DNA of 5,101 nt from an uncultured Eubacteriales bacterium (lineage in GTDB: Bacteria; Bacillota; Clostridia; Christensenellales; QALW01): positions 1-5,101 of the forward strand of contig URYI01000140.1 in NCBI GenBank assembly GCA_900552055.1, in the 5' to 3' direction. The position numbers and the translations under genes are program-made. Positions 1 through 5,075 of the stretch are shown here, in pieces. The stretch's first letter is position 1; every line of letters begins with the position of its first letter. A model generated the notes under the pieces. It ran no database searches, had not been told where the DNA came from, and was given only the letters and a program-made list of their open reading frames with translations.

Positions 1-747
1 GTGGCGAGGTGTGTAGGGACGGATCAGCTTGTGACGGATTCCCAGTTCGGCAGCAGTGGCCTCAAATAGGGTGGGCAGATTATGCTTGCTGTTGGAGAAA
101 CGGTTGGTAAACTCAAAGCCATTGTCTGTCTGGACGCATTCGACCTGGATGCCCCGGCGTGCATACCACTTGAACAACTTTTTTAGGAAGTCGGCAGAGG
201 AATAGGTGGACTGCTCCGGGTAGGCAGCGAGAAACCGCAAGCGTGTGAACTCATCAATGGCGGTATACTGGAACAGACGCAGTTCCGGGTCTGTGATACA
301 TTTGCGGGGTACCACTTTCACATCCACCTGGACTCGCTGACCGGTATAGGTCATCTGCTCGTAAGGCTTGGGCTTGTAGGCTGCTTTTGGTTCCGGCTGA
401 GGGAATAAGCCTATTTTCCGCATGACCCGGAACAAACTCTCCGGACGGCGGGAATAACCTCTTTGGCACAGCCTGTGCCACAGTTCCACCATACCCAGGT
501 TTGGATTACGGCGGCGCATATCCCGGATCAGCTTCAGCTCTGCCTCTGTGTGTTGGTTGGGATGGCTGTGAGGCTTCCTTGACTGGCAGGCAAGAGAGTC
601 GGGTGTTCCGTCCCAGCGAGCTTTCCAGAAGTAGATATACGACCGGCTTTTGTTGTACTTCCGGCTGGCGCGGCTGACGCCATATTTCTCTGCATATTTC
701 ATTAGGGATTGCCGATATGCCATGTCCTGTGTTATACTCTTATTCAT
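1..747 (-). CDS. IS481-family DDE transposase, C-terminus beyond the window
   Basis: This is the transposase that cuts and joins the ends of its IS element. The frame is open from ATG at 747 to base 1 (249 codons) without a stop, so the gene is cut only by the window edge. Residues about 10-60 form a helix-turn-helix region (KYGVSRASRKYNKSRSYIY) ending in the SRKPHSHPNQHT linker typical of IS481 proteins. The DDE core begins near residue 134. The first catalytic Asp is D142 in VQVDVKV and the second is D208 in VQTDNGFEF. The sequence stops at RPYTPRH, just before the expected NGKVER segment with the catalytic Glu, so that residue cannot be checked. The start at 747 is preferred over the in-frame ATG at 723 because AGGAG lies upstream at 760-764, although the 12-base spacing is long. 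No frameshift is seen, so the gene may be intact. Confidence 0.92.
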   Translation of the reverse strand, partial: MNKSITQDMAYRQSLMKYAEKYGVSRASRKYNKSRSYIYFWKARWDGTPDSLACQSRKPHSHPNQHTEAELKLIRDMRRRNPNLGMVELWHRLCQRGYSRRPESLFRVMRKIGLFPQPEPKAAYKPKPYEQMTYTGQRVQVDVKVVPRKCITDPELRLFQYTAIDEFTRLRFLAAYPEQSTYSSADFLKKLFKWYARRGIQVECVQTDNGFEFTNRFSNSKHNLPTLFEATAAELGIRHKLIRPYTPRH

Positions 748-820
748 GAAGGATATGATCTCCTCTCGTATAGTTGTTGTGTCGTAACTTAACTATAACC
801 GATGAGGCCTTATCCTTCAT
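746..820 (-). promoter_or_regulatory. Fold-back leader of the transposase hiding its RBS and start
   Basis: A perfect 10-bp inverted repeat (746-755 with 811-820, ATGAAGGATA/TATCCTTCAT) covers the first two bases of the transposase start codon. Nested inside are a 4-bp pairing of CCTC (804-807) with GAGG (762-765), which takes up part of the Shine-Dalgarno AGGAG, and a perfect 7-bp repeat TATAGTT/AACTATA (769-775 with 791-797). A transcript entering from outside the IS would carry both arms and mask the start. A transcript starting inside the leader would lack the outer 5' arm. Similar fold-back inhibition is known for IS10 and IS50; its role here is inferred. Confidence 0.55.
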
Positions 821-863
821 CCTTTTTTTACTCTACCTGTCCAATATCTATTGTAATCCTACA

Positions 864-1017
864 TTTTTTCACAGGACGTTAATTAGAATATATCTTTACA
901 ATATATATTTGGCAATGAGCAAAAAGCGAATAAAAAGCAGCAGGATATATCCTCTATTGGCTGACAAGTTATGAAGCTAAACATACCCGTAAAGGAAGCT
1001 CTGCTCCTCATACCCTA
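864..1017. other. AT-rich spacer between IS element and foldback element
   Basis: I see no credible gene here; the one open frame across the region (774-974) has no ribosome binding site and low-complexity content. The stretch holds a perfect 12-bp palindrome AGGATATATCCT at 942-953. It also has a 7-bp inverted repeat ATACCCT/AGGGTAT (1010-1016 with 1026-1032) that runs into the neighbouring element and would compete with its outer stem. Confidence 0.5.
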
Positions 1018-1037
1018 AATTGACAAGGGTATACACG

Positions 1038-1144
1038 CCTCCAGCGGTATGATTTCGGCATTTTCTGCGTCATCGTCAATGGGTGTACGTTCAGTACACC
1101 TCATTCCGCTTCCTTGAAAATGCCGAAATCAAACCTGCTGGAGG
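1038..1144. repeat. Hairpin arm I of the foldback element
   Basis: The outer stem pairs CCTCCAGC (1038-1045) with GCTGGAGG (1137-1144), continued by GG/CC (1046-1047 with 1134-1135) around a bulged T. The middle stem is a perfect 15-bp inverted repeat, 1051-1065 with 1116-1130. The apex is GGTGTAC-gttca-GTACACC (1082-1088 with 1094-1100), extended by AATG/CATT with one bulged base. All pairings are read directly from the sequence. Confidence 0.85.
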
Positions 1145-1151
1145 TCGAAGA

Positions 1152-1260
1152 GTCAGACAGCGGCCGTTTGGGTGCCCTGCAAGGCGCTTGAACGACGTGT
1201 ACTGGACGTACACGGAGCGAAAAGCAACACAGCAGGACACCGAAACAGCCCTGTCCTGAC
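1152..1260. repeat. Hairpin arm II of the foldback element
   Basis: The outer stem pairs GTCAGACAG (1152-1160) with CTGTCCTGAC (1251-1260) around one bulged base. It continues in a 19-bp inverted repeat with three mismatches, 1162-1180 with 1232-1250. The apex is a perfect 7-bp hairpin CGTGTAC-tggac-GTACACG (1196-1202 with 1208-1214), with CGCT/AGCG further out (1185-1188 with 1216-1219). The apex is nearly the reverse complement of the arm I apex. Confidence 0.8.
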
Positions 1261-1279
1261 CGTATATGCCCTCGTCAAT

Positions 1280-2248
1280 TCAGGATATATGTCTTTTGGT
1301 AAATTTAACAGGCTTTTTGCTTAATTTATAATATCTGATATAGAGGAACATGGTGCATGCGCCCATTATAAGCAGGGAAACAGTCAGATATACCAGATTG
1401 CGCGCCCGGCTGTTTGCGCCCATGTAAAATTCCGCGGTAAACGCACGGACAAGCGCGCAGATAAATATAAGCATTACCACATATACCAGTGCGCGGCTGC
1501 CTCCCAAACGCAGGGAAAGCACCACAGTGTAAATAAACAGCCCTGTCAGTACGAGCGCGCTCATTAGCTGGGAAACGCGCACAAAGCCTATGTACATGCT
1601 GTCCTCCCGCATGGATTCCATAAAGGTGCGGGCGCAGCAGTACAGAGTGAAGAAAAAGAATGTCAGCGCACCCCGGCGCTTAAAAGAGGCCGAGGCAAAA
1701 AGCAGGAAAATAAATATTCCCAGGCAGATAAGGCTTTCCAGGAAAAACACGGGGAAATGCCACTGCTCGACAACGGGAGAGTATACCGCCAGAGGAAAGA
1801 AGTGCAGATTTGGATTTTCTATTTCCATGCCCAGGCATTCGCAGTTGAAATAATTGCCCCAGCGCGCTATGCATATGCAGAGCGCGCCTCCGGGAGCGAG
1901 GCAGTCGGTCAAGCGCAAAAAATTCCCCGATTTCCGCCCTACGGCATATGCGGCGGCTATTGCCCCCAGAAAAGCGCCGAACAGGGAAAATCCCCCTTCG
2001 CTTATGGAGAAGGGGTGATTGGCTCCGCCCGCAAAAAGCTGGGGGTTAAAGATGACATAAAAGGCTCTTGCCAGGACAAGTCCAAGGGGCAGGGCGACGC
2101 ATCCGAACAGATATATGTATTTTTTATCCAGCCGCATTTGCCGGGCAAAGGCCAGGGATACCGCCAGCATGGCGAATAGTCCCAGCAGCAGGAAGAGATT
2201 GCTGTAATATATTTTGATACCTAGTATTTCAAAGAATAGAGGATTCAT
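1280..2248 (-). CDS. lgt: Prolipoprotein diacylglyceryl transferase (Lgt) family
   Basis: Lgt moves the diacylglyceryl group of phosphatidylglycerol onto the lipobox cysteine of prelipoproteins in the cytoplasmic membrane. The 322-residue protein is strongly hydrophobic, with about seven or more membrane segments. Recognisable motifs are GGFSLFGAFLG (85-95), ARWGNYFNCE (128-137, the Lgt signature with R129, N132 and E137), HFPVFFLE (164-171, matching the HPxQLYE region), YCCAR with R207, and MREDSMYIGFVRVSQ (213-227). In E. coli Lgt a histidine (H103) precedes the second GG of this motif region; the aligned residue here is F90, and many Firmicutes have Tyr there. The C-terminus after about residue 250 adds roughly two helices, making it longer than the usual 260-300. 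The start at 2248 is chosen over the longer frame to 2359 because AAAGG lies five bases upstream, the protein then begins like other Lgts, and a promoter candidate lies inside the alternative extension. The stop codon abuts the foldback element. Confidence 0.88.
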   Translation of the reverse strand: MNPLFFEILGIKIYYSNLFLLLGLFAMLAVSLAFARQMRLDKKYIYLFGCVALPLGLVLARAFYVIFNPQLFAGGANHPFSISEGGFSLFGAFLGAIAAAYAVGRKSGNFLRLTDCLAPGGALCICIARWGNYFNCECLGMEIENPNLHFFPLAVYSPVVEQWHFPVFFLESLICLGIFIFLLFASASFKRRGALTFFFFTLYCCARTFMESMREDSMYIGFVRVSQLMSALVLTGLFIYTVVLSLRLGGSRALVYVVMLIFICALVRAFTAEFYMGANSRARNLVYLTVSLLIMGACTMFLYIRYYKLSKKPVKFTKRHIS

Positions 2249-2290
2249 ATTTACCTTTTGGGCATCCCTTTCATATATATTGGATTTTTT

Positions 2291-2319
2291 ATTATAGCAT
2301 ATATCATATATATCGGGAA
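2291..2319 (-). promoter_or_regulatory. Extended -10 promoter candidate for lgt
   Basis: Read on the minus strand, TGCTATAAT (2299 to 2291) is a perfect extended -10 element. A weak -35 candidate TTCCCG (2319 to 2314) lies 17 bases further upstream. Transcription would start near 2284, leaving a leader of about 36 bases before the ATG at 2248. The longer reading frame to 2359 would place this promoter inside the gene, so the promoter supports the shorter protein. Confidence 0.5.
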
Positions 2320-2358
2320 AGCCTGCCCGATATTGAGTATATTTCAAGGGTTTTGACA

Positions 2359-2430
2359 TTTTTGCGCAGACAGGCTGACATTTATTTTATCTGCGGGCTT
2401 CCGGCTCTTATAATTATCTGTGCGCAAAAA
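2359..2430. repeat. 10-bp inverted repeat upstream of lgt
   Basis: TTTTTGCGCA (2359-2368) and TGCGCAAAAA (2421-2430) form a perfect 10-bp inverted repeat around a 52-base loop, in the spacer between the glycosyltransferase gene and lgt. The runs of T and A at its ends recall a bidirectional terminator, but the loop is too long for a classic intrinsic one. It could also be a paired operator. Its function is unknown. Confidence 0.35.
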
Positions 2431-2469
2431 AAGCAGGCGCTTTAATTTTGCGGTTTCTTTTATTGCCTG

Positions 2470-2488
2470 GGGCCTGAGAAATAGGCCC
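2470..2488 (-). terminator. Short hairpin after the glycosyltransferase stop codon
   Basis: GGGCCT (2470-2475) pairs with AGGCCC (2483-2488) over a 7-base loop, one base after the TAA stop on the minus strand. The stem is GC-rich, but only A-rich sequence follows and there is no T-tract, so it would be a weak or non-standard terminator, or only an RNA 3' end protector. Confidence 0.25.
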
Positions 2489-2489
2489 T

Positions 2490-3575
2490 TTAAGCGTTAG
2501 GCTTGTCCTTGGCCTTTTTCTCCTTCAGCTGGAGCTTTTTTTCAGGCTTCTTTTTCTGCGGAGTTTTAAATACAAAATCCCGCTGGGCGTAATAGTTAAT
2601 TATAAAGAACAGCACGTCGCCGGGCAGCCTGGAGACGGTCGAGGGCATGACGCGGGAAAGCAGATCGGCCAGGGCGGCGTTGGCAACCAGGACAAAAAGG
2701 CAGAGCGCGAAATATTTTATCATGGTGGTTCTGTCTGATATATGCTTGAACACCAGGTTTTTATTCACAAAATAGTTGTATATGGAGCTGCATATCCTGG
2801 CCAGGGCCGAGCATAGCCAAACCCAAGGCACCAGTATTACGCTGTCCAGCAGCCAGTATATTAAGTAATCCAGCACAAAAGCGCTTATGGAGGAAAACAT
2901 AAACGCAAAAATACGCTTGCCTATGCGCATAGAGTCGGTAAAGGTATTAAAATGCGAGCCGCGGTTATTGTCTATATATACCGTCTCTATGGTTATTTCC
3001 TTTATAGGCACCTGCCATTCGCGCATGATAAGCAGCATGTTCATTTCATATTCGTATTTTTCTCCCGGAAGGGTGCATAATTTGCGCAGCAGGCTTCCGG
3101 GCAGTCCGCGCAGGCCGGTCTGGGTGTCCCTTAGCTTGGTGCCTGAGGCTACGGAAAATAAAAAGCGCATTATTCCATTGCCCAGCCGGGAACGGAAAGG
3201 TACGTTCTGCCGCAGCTCTCTTCCGCCCGTTATAAGGGTGCCGGGATTGTCCTTAAGCGCTTGGAGCACCCTCTCAATATCTTTTACAAGGTGCTGTCCG
3301 TCGCAGTCCGCCGTAACTACCCCTTTGACCTCAGGATAGCTTAGGAGTATTTTATTCAGGCCGGTCTTAAGCGCACGGCCTTTGCCCTGGTTTACCGCAT
3401 GCTCAATTACTTCTATGCCCATTTCGCGGGTCTGCCTGAAAATTTCGTCGTATTGCGGCCCGCTGCCGTCGTTGACCACCAGGATTTGGGCGTCAAGGGT
3501 TTGCAGCTCCGCCAAAAAGGGGAGCATGCTTGGGCCGGGCTTATATGCGGGTATCAGAATAAAATAATCCTTCAT
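2490..3575 (-). CDS. Family 2 glycosyltransferase fused to a GtrA-like membrane domain
   Basis: This is a 361-residue fusion. Residues 1-215 are a DPM1-like GT-A fold: IPAYKPG at 8-14, the nucleotide-binding VVNDGS at 33-38, NQGKGRAL at 62-69, the metal-binding DCDGQH at 90-95, TQTGLRGLP at 151-159 and YEYEM at 174-178. Such enzymes typically move a sugar from a nucleotide donor to a polyprenyl phosphate at the inner membrane face. Residues about 222-335 form a GtrA-type domain of four membrane segments, with FxxxNKNLVFK (269-277) and the similar NYYAQRDFVFK (327-337). GtrA proteins are thought to help flip or handle the lipid-linked sugar. A lysine-rich tail (338-361) probably stays in the cytoplasm. 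AAAGGA lies seven bases upstream of the ATG. The donor sugar and the final glycan cannot be read from sequence. Confidence 0.93.
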   Translation of the reverse strand: MKDYFILIPAYKPGPSMLPFLAELQTLDAQILVVNDGSGPQYDEIFRQTREMGIEVIEHAVNQGKGRALKTGLNKILLSYPEVKGVVTADCDGQHLVKDIERVLQALKDNPGTLITGGRELRQNVPFRSRLGNGIMRFLFSVASGTKLRDTQTGLRGLPGSLLRKLCTLPGEKYEYEMNMLLIMREWQVPIKEITIETVYIDNNRGSHFNTFTDSMRIGKRIFAFMFSSISAFVLDYLIYWLLDSVILVPWVWLCSALARICSSIYNYFVNKNLVFKHISDRTTMIKYFALCLFVLVANAALADLLSRVMPSTVSRLPGDVLFFIINYYAQRDFVFKTPQKKKPEKKLQLKEKKAKDKPNA

Positions 3576-3720
3576 TTGGCAATCCTTTATTTTTAGCTGA
3601 TTTATAGAATTTCAGGCCGCTCGGCGGGCGGCGCAGTGTTGAGCCGGGTTGAGGTTTTTATGGATTTGCGCGTGCTGGCGGGTGCCGGGATTTTTTCAGC
3701 GCGGTCCAGGCTTATCTGCT
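3576..3720. other. Spacer between glycosidase and glycosyltransferase genes
   Basis: This 145-base spacer holds the ribosome binding site of the glycosyltransferase and a GC-rich patch with a weak 5-bp hairpin (GCCGC/GCGGC near 3616-3632). No T-tract follows, and no clear -35/-10 pair was found on the minus strand, although TATAAA occurs at 3606-3601. Read-through from the glycosidase gene is therefore possible. Confidence 0.4.
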
Positions 3721-4749
3721 TCAGCTCTGCGCGCCTTTAAAAAATATAATATCGCTTACCCGTCTTTCCCCTTCAACGCAGGGGGAATTGATGACCTCTC
3801 CGTTATAGTAGAGGGTAGCCGAGCCGCCCCCGTCCAGATTATAGGCGGAAATTACGCCGTAGTCCACAAAGGTTTGCTGGAGCTCTGAAAAGAGCATACC
3901 CTGGGAGGATTCCTGGCGGCCGTCCACTACGAGAATGAGATAATGCAGGGGTCCCAGCTGGCCGATGGCGGTTCTGGGTTCGCGCACGCGGTGGGAAAGA
4001 AAATGCGCTTCAATAACCTCATCGCTGGTAGGCTGTCCGTTTTCCACCAGCACAGGTCCGAAGGAGAAGGTGTGGAACGCACCCGCATCCAGCACAGCCT
4101 GGCCGCTGGCGCCTTCTTCGGGCATAAATGAGAAATTTCCGTTGCCGTCATATATGAGCATGCTGCGTGAGCTGGCGGTATCCCTGTAAAGTATGCCGTT
4201 GCGGATTATAATTCCGTTGGAGTTATAGCCGCAGAAATCGCCGTTAATGGCAAGAAGGGCGTTGTTGCTTTCAGCTATGCTGCTGGTATAGTCGCGGTTG
4301 GTTATTCTGTTGCCCGCAAAGGCGGTCAGCAGCTGATATGGACTGGTAAGAGCTATTTCTACGGCGTAGTATACAAGATTCTCCCGCGTTACCCGCGTTA
4401 TTATGAATTCCAGTTCGCTGTCGGTATGATGGGCTATTTCTTCAGCTGTGCCGTTATGTACAAGCTGGCCCAGAGATGTACTGGTTGTATCGGTAGGGGA
4501 GGGAGTGGGGACATTTCCGCCCGATGCGCTTTGGCTGTTTGAGGCCGTGGGGGTAGGGGTGGGAGTGAGCGTAGGCCGGACTGTAGGGATATTCACAGGC
4601 AGGGTGGCCTGTGCGTCCGTGCTGCCGGCGGTGAGCAGGTCTCCTATGGAACCCTGGGCGGAAGATATGCACAGCAATCCCACTACGAATATAAGTGCTA
4701 TACATAATATTTTTGGCAAATAGCCTGACCCTTCGTTTTTCTTATTCAA
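3721..4749 (-). CDS. Exported phosphodiester glycosidase (NAGPA/DUF2233 family)
   Basis: The 342-residue protein matches the family of N-acetylglucosamine-1-phosphodiester alpha-N-acetylglucosaminidase, whose members remove sugars linked through a phosphodiester, in bacteria probably from exopolysaccharide or wall glycans. Residues 12-30 are a hydrophobic signal peptide or anchor with no lipobox, with possible cleavage after A31. Residues about 50-92 are a Pro/Thr/Ser-rich linker, presumably spanning part of the wall. The catalytic domain (about 105-340) shows NGDF (169-172), NGIIIRNG (178-185), FGPVLVENG (230-238), EPRTAIG (257-263), VVDGR (274-278), NLDGGGSATL (304-313) and RRVSDIIFF (329-337). 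The start is TTG at 4749 with GGAGGT nine bases upstream; no ATG is suitably placed. It lies upstream of a glycosyltransferase and lgt, consistent with an envelope role. The substrate is unknown. Confidence 0.92.
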   Translation of the reverse strand: MNKKNEGSGYLPKILCIALIFVVGLLCISSAQGSIGDLLTAGSTDAQATLPVNIPTVRPTLTPTPTPTASNSQSASGGNVPTPSPTDTTSTSLGQLVHNGTAEEIAHHTDSELEFIITRVTRENLVYYAVEIALTSPYQLLTAFAGNRITNRDYTSSIAESNNALLAINGDFCGYNSNGIIIRNGILYRDTASSRSMLIYDGNGNFSFMPEEGASGQAVLDAGAFHTFSFGPVLVENGQPTSDEVIEAHFLSHRVREPRTAIGQLGPLHYLILVVDGRQESSQGMLFSELQQTFVDYGVISAYNLDGGGSATLYYNGEVINSPCVEGERRVSDIIFFKGAQS

Positions 4750-4758
4750 GCTTATTTT

Positions 4759-4764
4759 ACCTCC
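4759..4764 (-). promoter_or_regulatory. Strong RBS that fixes the TTG start
   Basis: On the minus strand GGAGGT occupies 4764 to 4759, nine bases before TTG at 4749. Its strength and spacing make the TTG start convincing although no ATG or GTG is near. Confidence 0.75.
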
Positions 4765-4782
4765 GAAAGTTTACATTAATTG

Positions 4783-4817
4783 CGGCGGTATAACGGAAAG
4801 CTTGTCCGTTTGCGCCG
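4783..4817 (-). promoter_or_regulatory. Leader hairpin upstream of the glycosidase gene
   Basis: AACGGA (4792-4797) pairs with TCCGTT (4805-4810) over seven bases, and CGGCG (4783-4787) with CGCCG (4813-4817) outside it. The hairpin lies in the probable 5' untranslated region about 20 bases upstream of the RBS. It may affect mRNA stability; no ligand or protein partner can be inferred. Confidence 0.35.
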
Positions 4818-4839
4818 TCTTATTATCTCGATTATTAAT

Positions 4840-4848
4840 TCTATAACA
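4840..4848 (-). promoter_or_regulatory. Second -10-like site before the glycosidase gene
   Basis: On the minus strand TGTTATAGA (4848 to 4840) resembles an extended -10 element. The -35 region is poor (TTGCGC at a short 15-base spacing). It is weaker than the site at 4873-4881. Confidence 0.3.
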
Positions 4849-4872
4849 TTTTTCCCCAAAGCGCAAGGCAAT

Positions 4873-4881
4873 ATTATATCA
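4873..4881 (-). promoter_or_regulatory. Extended -10 promoter candidate for the glycosidase gene
   Basis: On the minus strand TGATATAAT (4881 to 4873) is a perfect extended -10 element in an AT-rich stretch. No good -35 is present at 16-18 bases, which is tolerated with the TGn extension. It would give a leader of about 115 bases that contains the hairpin at 4783-4817. Confidence 0.45.
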
Positions 4882-4969
4882 TTTTATTCCGAAAAAGAAA
4901 TTGTTAGTTTGTTGCAGGGATGTAAGATCCGGCGGTCTGTATAGAAGGATAATATTTTAATGATGTGCA

Positions 4970-5021
4970 GCCGTTTTCGTGACGTCCTCCGTTAATCAAA
5001 GGAGGACGTCACGAAAACGGC
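4970..5021. repeat. Perfect 21-bp stem hairpin
   Basis: Bases 4970-4990 are exactly complementary to 5001-5021 (GCCGTTTTCGTGACGTCCTC C with its mirror arm), over a 10-base loop gttaatcaaa in which TT/AA can add two more pairs. Neither side has a T-tract, so it is not a typical intrinsic terminator. The stem is unusually long and mismatch-free, which argues for recent origin or strong selection. Confidence 0.9.
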
Positions 5022-5054
5022 AGGTGACCTTGCATTGGGTATGGGCGGGCGTTT

Positions 5055-5074
5055 GGCAGGCGCTTGCGCCTGCC
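5055..5074. repeat. 9-bp GC-rich hairpin (GGCAGGCGC/GCGCCTGCC)
   Basis: Bases 5055-5063 are exactly complementary to 5066-5074 with only TT between the arms, so the real loop is probably four bases. It sits directly before another hairpin and may belong to a larger structured element cut by the window edge. Confidence 0.75.
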
Positions 5075-5075
5075 T

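Larger units (their letters stand above)
1..863 (-). mobile_element. IS481-like insertion sequence, one end only
   Basis: This is the transposase gene plus its leader; the rest of the element lies beyond the left edge. The IS481 assignment rests on the protein, which has an N-terminal helix-turn-helix and a DDE integrase-type core. The right boundary is uncertain. The sequence changes from the transposase leader to AT-rich spacer between about 838 and 873, and the stretch ending TACA at 863 (or CACA at 873) would be a reasonable end, since IS481 ends commonly begin TGT when read inward. The other inverted repeat and the target duplication cannot be seen. Confidence 0.6.
1018..1280. repeat. 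263-bp foldback element with three-way-junction symmetry
   Basis: Terminal inverted repeats at 1018-1037 and 1261-1280 match at 17 of 20 positions (AATTGACAAGGGTATACACG at the left end) and all three differences are transitions. The interior consists of two long hairpins: 1038-1144, directly after the left terminal repeat, and 1152-1260, directly before the right one. A 7-base linker (1145-1151) separates them. The whole element can therefore fold as an outer stem with two arms. It has no open frame of note and no T-tract like an intrinsic terminator. It could be a MITE-like non-autonomous mobile element, a dispersed palindromic repeat, or a structured RNA made from the lgt transcript. I do not recognise it as a named family. 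AATT at both ends (1018-1021, 1277-1280) may be part of the repeats or a 4-bp target duplication. Confidence 0.75.

Noticed and set aside
22..27. Lipobox in the glycosidase signal peptide (residues 22-27, VVGLLC)
   Set aside because: The residue before the cysteine is Leu, not Gly or Ala, so lipidation by Lgt is not supported. Positions given are residue numbers of the protein at 3721-4749.
254..481. Minus-strand open frame inside the transposase
   Set aside because: It is an alternative frame of the transposase gene, whose own frame has clear HTH and DDE motifs.
774..974. Plus-strand open frame of 66 codons
   Set aside because: It has no ribosome binding site, overlaps the IS leader, and its composition reflects AT-rich spacer.
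1018..1280. CRISPR array or intrinsic terminator as explanation of the repeats
   Set aside because: The repeats are inverted and nested rather than direct and evenly spaced, and no T-tract follows any stem.
1757..2179. 140-codon plus-strand open frame opposite lgt
   Set aside because: It is antisense to a well-supported membrane protein, has no family resemblance, and lacks a convincing RBS.
2249..2359. N-terminal 37-residue extension of Lgt
   Set aside because: There is no Shine-Dalgarno before 2359, the extension does not resemble Lgt, and it contains a perfect extended -10 element.
2887..3339. 150-codon plus-strand open frame opposite the glycosyltransferase
   Set aside because: It is antisense to a gene with strong GT2 and GtrA motifs and is best explained as codon shadow.
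3649..3888. 79-codon plus-strand open frame across the spacer and glycosidase 3' end
   Set aside because: It overlaps the catalytic part of the glycosidase on the opposite strand and has no RBS or recognisable domain.
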